Position numbers and translations under genes: made by a program. The notes beneath the pieces were generated by a model. The model ran no database searches. It saw only the letters and a program-made list of their open reading frames with translations, and was not told the DNA's origin. From the NCBI RefSeq assembly GCF_029338555.1, contig NZ_CP119989.1:2418001-2482000 (forward strand): DNA of 64,000 nt, read 5' to 3'. Source of the DNA: Halobaculum marinum (GTDB lineage: Archaea; Halobacteriota; Halobacteria; Halobacteriales; Haloferacaceae). Shown here piece by piece: positions 31,039-40,300 of this stretch; position 1 is the first letter of the stretch, and every line of letters begins with the position of its first letter.

Positions 31039-33726
31039 ATGACGACCGACGCCGGCGGCATCGTGGGCGAGTTTCTCTCCCTGAAGGAGTCCACGGACGC
31101 GGACGTGCTCGCGATGCAGTGCGGCGACTTCTACGAGTTCTTCGGCGACGACGCCGAGTTGGTCGCCGACGAGTTGGACCTGAAGGTGTCACAGAAGTCC
31201 AGTCACGGCTCCTCGTACCCGATGGCTGGCGTGCCGCTCACGGAGTTGACGCCGTACCTCAAGGCGCTCGTCGAGCGCGGCTACCGCGTCGCCGTCGCCG
31301 ACCAGTACGAGACGAGCGACGGCCACGCCCGCGACATCGAGCGCGTCGTCTCCCCGGGCACCGTCGTCGACCCCGACGGGGCCGCCGCGCGGTGGCTCGC
31401 CGCCATCGCGTACGACGCCGCGAGTGACGACCCGTGGGGCGTCGCGTTCGCGGAGGTGACGACCGGGCGGTTCCACGCCGCCGCGCTCGCGGACCTGGAC
31501 GACGTGCGTGCGGAACTCCACCGGTTCGCCCCCGTCGAGTTGCTGCCGGGACCGAACGTACGCGACGACGACGCCCGCCTCGCCGACGTCCGGGACGCCA
31601 CCGACGCACGGCTCACCCTCCACGAAGCGGAGGCGTTCGCACCCGGTCGCGCCCGCCACCGCCTCGGCGACCACTTCGGGACACAGACCCTGGAGGCCGT
31701 CGGCCTCGACGACGACCCCGCAGTCGCCGCGGCGGGCGCGGTGCTCCACTACGTCGACGTGACCGGCGCGGGCGTGCTCGCGTCGATGACGCGCCTCGGG
31801 GGGCTCGACCCCGGCGGCCGCGTCGCGCTCGACGCGACGACCCAGCGCAACCTCGAACTCGTCGAGACGATGCAAGGCGAGCACACCGGCACCGTGCTGG
31901 ACACGCTGGACCACACGGAGACCGCCGCCGGGACTCGGCTGTTGCGCGAGTGGCTCACGCGCCCTCAGCGTGACCGCGCGGAACTCGAACGCCGCGGGGC
32001 AGCGGTCGAGGCGTTCGCGAGCGCCGCCCTCGCGCGGGACCGGCTGCTCGACACGCTCGACGGCACCGCCGACCTCGAACGCCTCGCGGCCCGCGCGACG
32101 AACGGGTCGGCAGGGCCGCGCGACCTCGCGGCGGTCAGATCCGCGCTCGCCAGACTGCCCGAACTCGCCGCCGCCATCGACGGCACAGAACTGGCCGACT
32201 CACCCGTCCCGGACGTGCTGGCGCGCCCCGACCAAGGCGCCGCGCGAGCACTCCACGACGAACTCGCAGACGCCATCGCCGACGAGCCACCGGGGAGCAT
32301 CGGCGGCGACGGCGGTGTGATCGCCCGCGGCTACGACGATGAGTTGGACGCGCTCGTCGAGGAGTACGAGGAGGCCGTCGAGTGGCTCGACACGCTCGCC
32401 GAGCGCGAGAAGCGTCGCCACGGGCTGAACCACGTCTCCGTCGACCGCAACAAGACCGACGGCTACTACATCCAGGTCGGCAAGTCCGTCGCCGGCGAGG
32501 TGCCCGAACACTACCGCGAGGTCAAGACGCTGAAGAACTCCAAGCGGTTCGTCACCGAGGAGTTAGAGGAGCGCGAGCGGACGGTGCTCCGGATGGAGGA
32601 GCGCCGCGAGGAGTTGGAGCGGCGCATCTTCGAGGAGGTGCGCGAGCGCGTCGCCGACGAGGCGGCGCTCCTGCAGGACGTGGGGCGCGCGCTCGCCGAA
32701 CTCGACGTGCTCGCGGCGCTGGGCCACCACGCGGCGACCAACGACTGGGTCCGTCCCGAGTTCACCGACGGCGACGACCTCGTCATCGAGGGCGGGCGCC
32801 ACCCCGTCGTCGAGCAGACGACCGACTTCGTCCCGAACGACCTGCGGATGGACCGCGAGCGCGGCTTCCTCATCGTCACCGGGCCGAACATGAGCGGGAA
32901 GTCGACGTACATGCGCCAGTGTGCGCTCATCTCGCTACTCGCACAGACCGGGAGCTTCGTCCCCGCCGACGACGCGACCTTGCCGCTGGTCGACGGCGTG
33001 TACACGCGCGTCGGCGCGCTCGACGAACTCGCCCAGGGGCGCTCGACGTTCATGGTCGAGATGCAGGAGCTGTCGAACATCCTCCACTCCGCGACCGAGG
33101 ACTCGCTGGTCATCCTCGACGAGGTGGGGCGCGGGACGGCGACGTACGACGGCATCTCAATCGCGTGGGCCGCGACGGAGTACCTCCACAACGAGGTGCG
33201 CGCGAAGACGCTGTTCGCGACTCACTACCATGAGTTGACCGCGCTCGCCGAGCACCTCCCGCGCGTGGCCAACGTCCACGTCGCCGCCGAGGAGCGCGAC
33301 GGCGACGTGACGTTCCTCCGGCGCGTCCGGGAGGGGCCGACCGACCGCAGCTACGGGGTCCACGTCGCCGACCTCGCGGGCGTCCCCGGGCCGGTCGTCG
33401 CCCGCGCGGACGGCGTGCTCGACCGCCTCCGCGAGGAGAAGGCCATCGAGGCGAGAGGCGCCGACACCGACGGCGGGGAGACGAAACAGGCCGTCTTCGA
33501 CCTCACGGCGGGGGAGTTCGTCGCCGACGCGGACGCGGCAGTCGCCGACGGGAACGGCGCCGCGTCGGCACCCCCCGAGGAGCCCACGTCGTCGACGCCG
33601 GCACCCGACCCCGAGACGGCGGCGGTGCTCGACGCGCTCCGCGAGACGGACGTGAACGAGACGCCGCCGGTGGAACTGATGGCGAAGGTGCAAGAGTGGC
33701 AGGCGCGCCTCCAGAACGAAGAGTGA
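31039..33726 (+). CDS. mutS: DNA mismatch repair protein MutS
   Basis: The 895-residue protein has all MutS1 domains. The mismatch-binding Phe-x-Glu is F31-Y-E33 in CGDFYEFFGDD. The connector and lever regions follow, and the C-terminal ATPase has Walker A GPNMSGKST near 615-623, Walker B VILDEVGRGTATYDG near 691 and the His of TLFATHYHELT. The presence of F-x-E supports true mismatch recognition. The acidic low-complexity stretch near 820-860 precedes a short C-terminal helix (ETPPVELMAKVQEWQ) that may mediate dimerisation. The ATG at 31039 follows a GTTTTACCC box at about -35. Confidence 0.95.
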   Translation: MTTDAGGIVGEFLSLKESTDADVLAMQCGDFYEFFGDDAELVADELDLKVSQKSSHGSSYPMAGVPLTELTPYLKALVERGYRVAVADQYETSDGHARDIERVVSPGTVVDPDGAAARWLAAIAYDAASDDPWGVAFAEVTTGRFHAAALADLDDVRAELHRFAPVELLPGPNVRDDDARLADVRDATDARLTLHEAEAFAPGRARHRLGDHFGTQTLEAVGLDDDPAVAAAGAVLHYVDVTGAGVLASMTRLGGLDPGGRVALDATTQRNLELVETMQGEHTGTVLDTLDHTETAAGTRLLREWLTRPQRDRAELERRGAAVEAFASAALARDRLLDTLDGTADLERLAARATNGSAGPRDLAAVRSALARLPELAAAIDGTELADSPVPDVLARPDQGAARALHDELADAIADEPPGSIGGDGGVIARGYDDELDALVEEYEEAVEWLDTLAEREKRRHGLNHVSVDRNKTDGYYIQVGKSVAGEVPEHYREVKTLKNSKRFVTEELEERERTVLRMEERREELERRIFEEVRERVADEAALLQDVGRALAELDVLAALGHHAATNDWVRPEFTDGDDLVIEGGRHPVVEQTTDFVPNDLRMDRERGFLIVTGPNMSGKSTYMRQCALISLLAQTGSFVPADDATLPLVDGVYTRVGALDELAQGRSTFMVEMQELSNILHSATEDSLVILDEVGRGTATYDGISIAWAATEYLHNEVRAKTLFATHYHELTALAEHLPRVANVHVAAEERDGDVTFLRRVREGPTDRSYGVHVADLAGVPGPVVARADGVLDRLREEKAIEARGADTDGGETKQAVFDLTAGEFVADADAAVADGNGAASAPPEEPTSSTPAPDPETAAVLDALRETDVNETPPVELMAKVQEWQARLQNEE

Positions 33727-33803
33727 GCGGCGGGGAAGGACTGGGACGCGTCCGGAGCGTCACGTGAGAGCGGGCGTCGGTGTCGCGTCGCGGTGGCGAC
33801 GGC

Positions 33804-34463
33804 TCAGTCGACGAGTTTGACGTCGCCGAACACCGCCGTCGCGTCGATCAGCAGGTCGGGTTCGCCGGTCGGTCGCGTGCGGCGCATGTCGTGGATGTTC
33901 CCGAACACGCTGGTAGCGTCGACGACGACGACGCGGCCCTCTGGGACGACGACTTCGACGTCGTCGAACACGGCGGTCGCCTCCACCATCGCCGGCGAGG
34001 GGACGTCGACGCCGCGGAGGTCGAGGCGAGCGTCCTCGAAGATGGCGGTCGCGCGGGTCGCACCGTCGCCGCTCCCGGTCGCGACGACGACCGCGGGGGC
34101 GCCGAACAAGCCACCGGTGCGGCGCTCGCGCAGCAGCGACGCGCCGAACAGCACCACGAGCACCGGCCAGAGGCCGCGGGCCTGCGCGCCGGTCAGGAGG
34201 CCGAACTCGACGAGGAGCCAGCCCGTGCCGACGAGGAGGAACGTCCCCGGCCAGAACAGGTGCCGGGCGCGCTCGCTGACCAGCCGGTAGCCCCCGTAGA
34301 CGGCGAGGGCGCCGGCGAGGAACACGGCGAAGCCGTCGACGGCCACGAGGCCAGTCGTGTCCGCGAGCAGGATCAGCCCGAGCACGACGATCAGTCCGCC
34401 GAGGAGCAGTCGCGTTCGTGGCGTGCGGGCGTCAGTACCGGTGTCGACGTGTGTATCGGCCAT
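33804..34463 (-). CDS. LiaF-like membrane protein with C-terminal beta-repeat domain
   Basis: The 219-residue protein has four N-terminal hydrophobic spans (LLLGGLIVVLGLILLADTTG, GFAVFLAGALAVYGGYRLV, PGTFLLVGTGWLLVEFG, WPVLVVLFGASLL) and a C-terminal region of repeated strands ATAIFEDA, ATAVFDDVEVVVPEG, ATSVFGNI and ATAVFGDVKL. The [ATS]-A-x-F-x-D-V repeats form the short beta-helix of LiaF/YvqF-type proteins, which in bacteria sense cell-envelope stress; a sensing role in an archaeon is inference. It is convergent with mutS and lies 112 bp downstream of the next minus-strand gene. Confidence 0.8.
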   Translation of the reverse strand: MADTHVDTGTDARTPRTRLLLGGLIVVLGLILLADTTGLVAVDGFAVFLAGALAVYGGYRLVSERARHLFWPGTFLLVGTGWLLVEFGLLTGAQARGLWPVLVVLFGASLLRERRTGGLFGAPAVVVATGSGDGATRATAIFEDARLDLRGVDVPSPAMVEATAVFDDVEVVVPEGRVVVVDATSVFGNIHDMRRTRPTGEPDLLIDATAVFGDVKLVD

Positions 34464-34575
34464 GGTGAACTCCGAGTGAGCCCCGCTGCTAGCAGGGCGT
34501 ACTCGGTTGAATGTACGTGCCGTGAGGTCCTAAAGCCGTAGTGAGCCGTGTTCGCAGTCGCACCGCCGACTGGGC

Positions 34576-35253
34576 TCAGATGTCGACCGGACAGCCGCGA
34601 ATCTCGGCACCGCGCATCCCGTCGGCGAGCCAGAACAGCGACAGCCCCAGTGGTACGAGCGCCAGCAGGGTGAACTCCAGCCCGTCGAACGGGAGGAACA
34701 GCACGACGCCGGAGGCGCCCACCAGCGAGAGCACGCCGACGAGCACCGCCGACCCGCAGGCGGCACAGCCCGCCCCCAGTGCACCGAGGACGACGCCGAC
34801 CGCGCTCCCGAGGCTCCCGCCGCCCGCACCGGATCCGGGCCCGGCGTCCGCGCCCGTGTCCCCGTCGCCGCCGAGGACGCCGTTCTCGCGGAGGTGGTAC
34901 GCGACGACCGCGACGTTCGCCCCGGTGAGCACGGCGATCAGGACGAGCATCGCGCCCGCGACCGGGCCGTAGCTGGTCCCGACGAACGGGTACTGTTCGA
35001 ACAGGATGGTGAGGCGGGCATCCAGCGGGAGCACCCCGCCGACCACGGTGTCGCGGACGAGCGCGACGTTCTGCGAGAGGACGAACCCCGAGAGCGCGAG
35101 CACGGCGACCACGACCGCGACGGCGGCGTACGCCGGGACGCCGAGGACGAGCCGGACCGTCCGCGCGACGAGTCGGGCGTCACGCCGCGACGACGGGAGC
35201 CGGGGGAGGCCGACGCGTCGCCGAGCGCGCGTGAGCCGGTTCGCGCCGCTCAT
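34576..35253 (-). CDS. Polytopic membrane protein with a CxxC-type motif, partner of a DsbA-like lipoprotein
   Basis: The 225-residue protein has about five to six membrane spans: VPAYAAVAVVVAVLALSGFV, YGPVAGAMLVLIAVLTGANV and several after residue 140. A conserved-looking Cys pair sits in GAGCAACGSAVL at the start of one span, and a lone Cys near the C terminus (RGCPVDI). It overlaps the DsbA-like lipoprotein by four bases (ATGA at 35250-35253), so both come from one message. Such a CxxC membrane protein could reoxidise the exported thioredoxin-fold partner, like DsbB or VKOR, but I see no clear homology to either. This is inference from context. Confidence 0.65.
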   Translation of the reverse strand: MSGANRLTRARRRVGLPRLPSSRRDARLVARTVRLVLGVPAYAAVAVVVAVLALSGFVLSQNVALVRDTVVGGVLPLDARLTILFEQYPFVGTSYGPVAGAMLVLIAVLTGANVAVVAYHLRENGVLGGDGDTGADAGPGSGAGGGSLGSAVGVVLGALGAGCAACGSAVLVGVLSLVGASGVVLFLPFDGLEFTLLALVPLGLSLFWLADGMRGAEIRGCPVDI

Positions 35254-35930
35254 AGCTGGAGCGCCGAGGCGATGGTCTCGTAGCTCACGTTGCCCGTGGC
35301 GCGGGTGACGTAGTCGCCGTCGCGAAAGAGGAACAGCGTCGGCGTGCGGTTTGCCCCCGACGCGCGCCCGGCGTCGAGGTCGGCCTGGACCGCGTCGTCG
35401 TACTCCTCGGCGGCGGCGTCGCCCACTACGGCCGCGGCGTCGAGGCCGGTGGCCTCTCGGAGAAACGACCCCGTCAAGTCGAGCACGTTGTCCTCGTCGA
35501 AACTGTCCTGCTCGGCGAAGTAGTGGTCGAAGAGTGTCCAGTAGGCGTCCTCGTCGCGCGCGTAGACGGCTTCCAGCGCCTGCACCGCCGGCTTCCCCCA
35601 CGGGTAGATGATAGGGTACACCCGCGAGACGAACCGGAGGTCGCCGTCGGCGACCGGGCCGTCCTTCAGGCGGGCGCCCGTGCCCCGCTCGAAGTTCCGG
35701 CAGGTCGGACAGGAGGGGTCCTCAAAGGCGACGACGGTCGCCCCGGCGTCGGCGGCGCCGAGTGCGGGTTGGGCGTCCAAGCCGCCCGCCGCGGGGTGGT
35801 CGCCGATGGGCGTGGTGTCGCCGGTGTCCCCGCCGCCGTCGGATCCGGTCGCGCCGCCGAGACAGCCCGCGACGGTGCCGAGGCCGACGGCACCGACGGT
35901 GGCGAGGGCCGCGCGGCGAGTGAAGTCCAT
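35250..35930 (-). CDS. Tat-exported DsbA-like thiol:disulfide lipoprotein
   Basis: The 226-residue product begins MDFTRRAALATVGAVGLGTV, a twin-arginine signal ending in the lipobox VAGC (C23), so it should be exported folded and lipid-anchored. The mature part is a thioredoxin fold with CPTC at 74-77 (DPSCPTCRNF), a helical insert and the cis-Pro loop NRTPTLFLFRDGD. It should oxidise or isomerise disulfides outside the membrane. A Gly/Asp-rich linker follows the lipid Cys. The downstream membrane gene overlaps by four bases. The ATG at 35930 is preferred over the GTG two codons earlier. Confidence 0.88.
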   Translation of the reverse strand: MDFTRRAALATVGAVGLGTVAGCLGGATGSDGGGDTGDTTPIGDHPAAGGLDAQPALGAADAGATVVAFEDPSCPTCRNFERGTGARLKDGPVADGDLRFVSRVYPIIYPWGKPAVQALEAVYARDEDAYWTLFDHYFAEQDSFDEDNVLDLTGSFLREATGLDAAAVVGDAAAEEYDDAVQADLDAGRASGANRTPTLFLFRDGDYVTRATGNVSYETIASALQL

Positions 35931-36086
35931 ACGCACCTACAGGTCACGCCGGACAAGGAACCCCACCCGCGTGGGCGTCGAGCACGCACGACCGATTCGC
36001 CGGACGCGGCGGGCGTCCACCCGCCCGTCGAACCCCGGCGCACGGTGAGTTTAACAGGGGTCGGGCGGTAGTTCGGGACGGAACAC

Positions 36087-37358
36087 ATGGACATCGACGC
36101 ACACGCCGAGGAGCTCGCCTCCGCTCTCGGCGAAGACAAAGAGGAGGTCAAGCGTGACTTGGAGAACCTGCTGGAGTACAGCGTCCCAATCGACGAGGCG
36201 AAGCAGTCCGTGCGCCGGAAGTACGGCGGCGGCGGGGGCGGCGGCAGCGGCCCCACCTCGGTCGACATCGGCGATATCGGCCCCGACTCGGGCAACGTCA
36301 CCGTGACGGCGCGCGTGCTGACGGTCGGGCGACGCTCGATCCGCTACCAGGGCGACGACACCGTCATCCGCGAGGGAGAACTCGCCGACGAGACCGGCGT
36401 CGTCTCCTACACGGCGTGGCAGGACTTCGGCTTCGAACCCGGCGACAGCGTGACGATCGGCAACGCCGGCGTCCGCGAGTGGGAGGGCGAACCCGAGTTG
36501 AACATCGGTGAGTCCTCGTCGGTCGCGATGGAGAGCGAGCCGGTCGCGGTGCCCGAGGGCGTGTCGGTCGGCGGCGAGCGCGACCTCGTCGACCTGCGCG
36601 CGGGCGACCGCGGGCGGACGGTCGAGGTGGAGGTGCTGGAGGTCGAACAGCGCACCATCGACGGGCGCGACGGCGAGACGACCATCCACTCGGGCGTCAT
36701 CGGCGACGAGACGGGCCGGCTCCCATTCACCGACTGGCAGGCGCGCGAGGCGGTCGTCGAGGGCGCACAACTCCGCATGGAGGACGTGTACGTCCGGGAG
36801 TTCCGCGGCGTCCCATCCGTGAACCTCACCGAGTTCACCGAGACCGCGCCCGCGAGTGTCGAGGTGAGCGACGAGGCACCGCGCGTGACCATCGGCGAGG
36901 CGGTCGGTTCCGGCGGGATGTACGACGTCGAGGTGCTCGGCAACGTGCTGGAGGTCCGTGACGGCTCCGGCCTCATCGAGCGGTGTCCCGACTGCGGACG
37001 ACTCGTCCAGAACGGCCAGTGCCGCAGCCACGGGCAGGTCGACCCCGAAGACGACCTCCGGATCAAAGCGATCCTCGACGACGGCACCGCGACCGTCACG
37101 GCGATCCTCGACCGCGACCTGACCGAGGAGATCTACGGCGGCACCCTCGAGGAGGCGCTGGAGGCGGCCCGCGACGCGATGAGTCGCGAGGTCGTCGCCG
37201 ACGACATCGCCGAGAAACTGGTCGGGCGCGAGTACCGCGTGCGCGGCCACCTCTCGGTCGACGAGTACGGCGCCAACCTCGACGCCAGCGAGTTCGAACC
37301 GAGCGACGACGACCCCGCCGCGCGTGCATCGGCGCTGTTGACGGAGGTGGGCGCGTGA
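36087..37358 (+). CDS. rpa1: Replication protein A (single-stranded DNA-binding protein), multi-OB-fold
   Basis: The 423-residue protein coats single-stranded DNA in replication and repair. After a short helical N-terminal domain (MDIDAHAEELASALGEDKEE) and a Gly-rich linker come three OB folds (about 60-165, 175-270, 285-400). The third carries a zinc finger C300-x2-C303-x8-C312-x2-H315. It is followed without a gap by a COG3390 RPA-associated protein (GTG start overlaps the stop) and a COG1407 phosphoesterase. This is the gene order of the Haloferax rpa1-rpap1-rpe operon, so the symbol rpa1 is by synteny. A GTTTAAC element near 36049 may be the promoter. Confidence 0.9.
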   Translation: MDIDAHAEELASALGEDKEEVKRDLENLLEYSVPIDEAKQSVRRKYGGGGGGGSGPTSVDIGDIGPDSGNVTVTARVLTVGRRSIRYQGDDTVIREGELADETGVVSYTAWQDFGFEPGDSVTIGNAGVREWEGEPELNIGESSSVAMESEPVAVPEGVSVGGERDLVDLRAGDRGRTVEVEVLEVEQRTIDGRDGETTIHSGVIGDETGRLPFTDWQAREAVVEGAQLRMEDVYVREFRGVPSVNLTEFTETAPASVEVSDEAPRVTIGEAVGSGGMYDVEVLGNVLEVRDGSGLIERCPDCGRLVQNGQCRSHGQVDPEDDLRIKAILDDGTATVTAILDRDLTEEIYGGTLEEALEAARDAMSREVVADDIAEKLVGREYRVRGHLSVDEYGANLDASEFEPSDDDPAARASALLTEVGA

Positions 37359-39286
37359 GTTCGAACGACAGCGGGGGCGGCGACTCCGGGCCGGGCACCC
37401 GCGAGGTGGCCCACCGGATCTTCGCCGCCGAGTTCGACGACGCCGACTTCGACTACTCTGAGAGCGACGAGGAGCGCGCTCCCAACTACGTCGTCACGCC
37501 CACGGGACTGCGCGTGAACCGCCTATTCACCGTCGGCGTGCTGACGGAGGTCGAGTCGGTGAACGAGCAGACGCTCCGCGGGCGCGTCGTCGACCCGTCG
37601 GGCGCGTTCGTCACCTACGCCGGGCAGTACCAGCCCGACGAGATGGCGTTCCTCGACCGGACGACGCCGCCGGCGTTCGTCGCACTCACCGGGAAGGCGC
37701 GCACGTTCCAGCCCGAGGACTCCGACCTCGTGTACACCTCCGTGCGCCCGGAGAGCTTCGCGACCGTCGACGCCGCGACGCGCGACCGGTGGGTCGTCTC
37801 CGCCGCGGAGGCGACCCTCCAGCGGATCGCAGTGTTCGAGGCGGCGCTCGCGACTGAGGACCGGGGCGACCGCCTGCGCGCCCGACTGGAGGCCGCGGGC
37901 GTCCCGACGGCGCTGGCGGCGGGCATCCCGCTCGCCATCGACCACTACGACACCGGCACGCGCTACCTCGAAGCCGTGCGCACGCTCGCGGTCGACGCCC
38001 TCGAAGTCGTCGCCGACGAGCGCGAGGAAGTGCGCGACCTGACCGCCGACCCCGGCGAGCGCGGGGGTGCAGAGCTGGGTCCGCTCCCGGACGTGCCGTA
38101 CGACGTCGCCGGCGCCGTGGTCCCCGACGACGTCGCGGGCGCGGAGGTGGACGCCGACGTGGAGGTGGACGCCGAGGCGACCGAGGAGACGGCGGCGGGC
38201 GCGACGGAAGCGGAGGCGGCGGACTCGGACGCGACCGCCGTCGCCGCCGGCACCGACGCCAGCGGGTCGACGGCCTCGACGGTCGACGACACCGCCACCG
38301 ACGAGGCGGACACCGCCGCGGAGCCGGCCGAGGCGGCGGACGCCGAGCCCGATTCGGTCGACACCGCCGAGGTCGGCACCGCCGAGAGCGACACGGCGGA
38401 CGCGGCCGACACCGACACGACCGAGGCCGACGCGGACGACGACCTCGCCGAGGTCGACGAACCCGAGGCGTCCACCGCGAGCGCAGACACCGAGGCCGCG
38501 GTGTCGACCGACCCGACGACCGACTTCGACGACGACACTACGGACACCGCGGACACCGTCGACGACGACACCGCGTCCGAGCCGGCCGAGGCGACGGGTG
38601 CCGAGCCGGATTCCGCCGACGTGGCTGAGGCGGATCCGGGCGCGGGCGCCGAGCCAGAGCCCGTCGAGTCCGCCGACGCGACCGCCGACGACGGCCTCGG
38701 CGACTTCGACGACGACTTGGGCGAGTTCGACGCCGGCGAGGAGCCTGTCGTCGACCTCGACGCCGACCCCGAGGACCTCGACGACGCGCTCACCGAGGAG
38801 GAGCGCCGCGAGGTCGAAGAGGAGCACGGCGTCGAGTTCTCGACCGGCAGCGAGGTGCCCGAGCCAGGCGAGTCCGGCATCGAGACGCCGGAGCCGACGA
38901 CGGCGCCCGACGAGGACGACGACGGCGACGCCGAGTCCGCGGCGGCGACCGCGGAGACGGACCCCGCGAGCGACGCCGACGGCGACGCCGACCCCGCCGC
39001 CGAGAGCGACACGGCCGCAGCGGCGGCCGACGAGGAGTCGGCTGCCGAAGCCGACGCTGACGACGACGACGACGGGGCCGCGGAGGCGCCCGACGACCTC
39101 GAGGCCGCCGTCGTCGACCTGATGTCCGAACTGGACGACGGCGACGGCGCCGACAAGGAGGCGGTCGTCGCCGCGGCGGTCGACCGCTACGGCGTCGACG
39201 CCGCAGACGCGGAGGACGCCATCGACGATGCGCTGATGAGCGGGCAGTGCTTCGAGCCGACCGACGGCACGCTCAAGGCGATCTGA
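37355..39286 (+). CDS. rpap1: RPA-associated protein (COG3390) with long acidic linker
   Basis: From the GTG overlapping the RPA stop the product is 643 residues. The N-terminal 240 residues contain an OB fold (YVVTPTGLRVNRLFTVGVLT...) and the helical domain that follows, which in Haloferax RPAP proteins bind RPA and DNA. Residues about 255-575 are an extreme Asp/Glu/Ala/Thr linker with many imperfect repeats. The last 70 residues (DLEAAVVDLMSELDDGDGAD to SGQCFEPTDGTLKAI) fold as a winged helix. The linker makes the protein far longer than simple RPAPs and may tether two DNA-binding ends. The phosphoesterase starts directly after the stop. Confidence 0.85.
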   Translation: MSSNDSGGGDSGPGTREVAHRIFAAEFDDADFDYSESDEERAPNYVVTPTGLRVNRLFTVGVLTEVESVNEQTLRGRVVDPSGAFVTYAGQYQPDEMAFLDRTTPPAFVALTGKARTFQPEDSDLVYTSVRPESFATVDAATRDRWVVSAAEATLQRIAVFEAALATEDRGDRLRARLEAAGVPTALAAGIPLAIDHYDTGTRYLEAVRTLAVDALEVVADEREEVRDLTADPGERGGAELGPLPDVPYDVAGAVVPDDVAGAEVDADVEVDAEATEETAAGATEAEAADSDATAVAAGTDASGSTASTVDDTATDEADTAAEPAEAADAEPDSVDTAEVGTAESDTADAADTDTTEADADDDLAEVDEPEASTASADTEAAVSTDPTTDFDDDTTDTADTVDDDTASEPAEATGAEPDSADVAEADPGAGAEPEPVESADATADDGLGDFDDDLGEFDAGEEPVVDLDADPEDLDDALTEEERREVEEEHGVEFSTGSEVPEPGESGIETPEPTTAPDEDDDGDAESAAATAETDPASDADGDADPAAESDTAAAAADEESAAEADADDDDDGAAEAPDDLEAAVVDLMSELDDGDGADKEAVVAAAVDRYGVDAADAEDAIDDALMSGQCFEPTDGTLKAI

Positions 39287-40084
39287 ATGGTCGAGCGCGC
39301 CCCCGCGGACGGTCGGCGTCGGGGGCGCGACCGCCCGCTCGTCGAACCCGTCCCGGACGCGCCCGCCGCGGTCGCGGCGTTGGGCGACGAGCGGGGCCTG
39401 TTGCTCGCGGACTACCACGCCGGCATCGAGGCCGGCCTCCGCTACGAGCGTGGAGTCGAGTTGGACAGCGCCGGCGACGAACGCCGCGAGCGGGTGCTGG
39501 ACCTACTAACGCGCACCGACGCAGACCGACTCGTCGTCCTCGGCGACCTCGGGCACCGCATCGGCGGCGCGGGCGACGCCGAGACCGCGGAACTCGACGC
39601 GCTCCTCTCGGCCGTCGGAGTCCCCGTCACGCTCGCGCTCGGCAACCACGACCCCGGCCTCGCGGAGGCGTTCGGCGACCGGGTCGACGTGACGCCCGCG
39701 GGTGGCGCTCGCCTCGGCGACGTGGGCGTCCTCCACGGGCACACGTGGCCGGCGCCCGAGGTGCTCGGCGCCGACGTGGTGTGTATGGGCCACGAACACG
39801 TCGCTGTCAGACTGGCTGACGCCGTCGGCGGCGGCCGTGCGGAGAAGGCGTGGCTCCGCGGACCGCTCGCGCGCGACGCGTTCGTCGACGACGTCGACCT
39901 CGCGGGCGTCGACTGGCGCGACCCGGAGTTGGTCGTGTTCCCGGCGTTCAACGACCGATCCGGCGGAACGTGGGTGAACGTCGACGGTCAGGGGTTCCTC
40001 TCGCCGTTCCTCCCCGACGCGCTCGAATCCGGCGAGGCGTACCTGCTCGACGGCACGCGACTCGGCGACTACCGTCGCGTCTGA
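39287..40084 (+). CDS. rpe: RPA-associated calcineurin-like phosphoesterase (COG1407)
   Basis: The 265-residue metallophosphoesterase carries D42 and H44 in ADYHAG, D87 in LGDLGH, N120-H121 in GNHD, and the later histidines in LHGHTWP and MGHEHV. These fit a di-metal phosphodiesterase site of the Icc/MPE superfamily. Family members are thought to cleave nucleotides or nucleic acid, but the true substrate is unknown. The ATG follows the rpap stop with no gap (TGA-ATG), so translation is coupled and a role with RPA is likely. The symbol follows the Haloferax operon nomenclature. Confidence 0.83.
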   Translation: MVERAPADGRRRGRDRPLVEPVPDAPAAVAALGDERGLLLADYHAGIEAGLRYERGVELDSAGDERRERVLDLLTRTDADRLVVLGDLGHRIGGAGDAETAELDALLSAVGVPVTLALGNHDPGLAEAFGDRVDVTPAGGARLGDVGVLHGHTWPAPEVLGADVVCMGHEHVAVRLADAVGGGRAEKAWLRGPLARDAFVDDVDLAGVDWRDPELVVFPAFNDRSGGTWVNVDGQGFLSPFLPDALESGEAYLLDGTRLGDYRRV

Positions 40085-40210
40085 TCCGGTGACGGCGCCC
40101 GGACCGCGGCGATCCGTTCGCGCTGGGGCGGACCATGGGAGCGGATCGCACGTTTCCGGCAGTGTGAGACTCCCTACCACGTGTTTTCGGCACCAGACAG
40201 CGAAGAAGTT

Positions 40211-40229
40211 ATATACGGAAACCGTATAT
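40211..40229. promoter_or_regulatory. Palindromic TATA element ATATACGG-AAA-CCGTATAT
   Basis: Two perfect 8-bp arms with a 3-nt spacer lie about 130-150 bp before the coiled-coil gene at 40362. Each arm contains a TATA-like ATATAC/GTATAT on opposite strands, so the site could be both promoter and operator or a bidirectional promoter. The region upstream holds only the 3' end of the phosphoesterase operon. Confidence 0.6.
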
Positions 40230-40243
40230 GTGGAAGTACCAGA

Positions 40244-40257
40244 ACGCCTTCGGGCGT
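40244..40257 (+). promoter_or_regulatory. UUCG-tetraloop hairpin in the 5' leader
   Basis: ACGCC and GGCGT form a 5-bp stem around a TTCG tetraloop, an especially stable RNA hairpin. It lies in the long leader of the coiled-coil gene. Confidence 0.5.
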
Positions 40258-40300
40258 GGTGGCATCGATCGCTGAATGACACGGTGTTCTCACCCACAGA

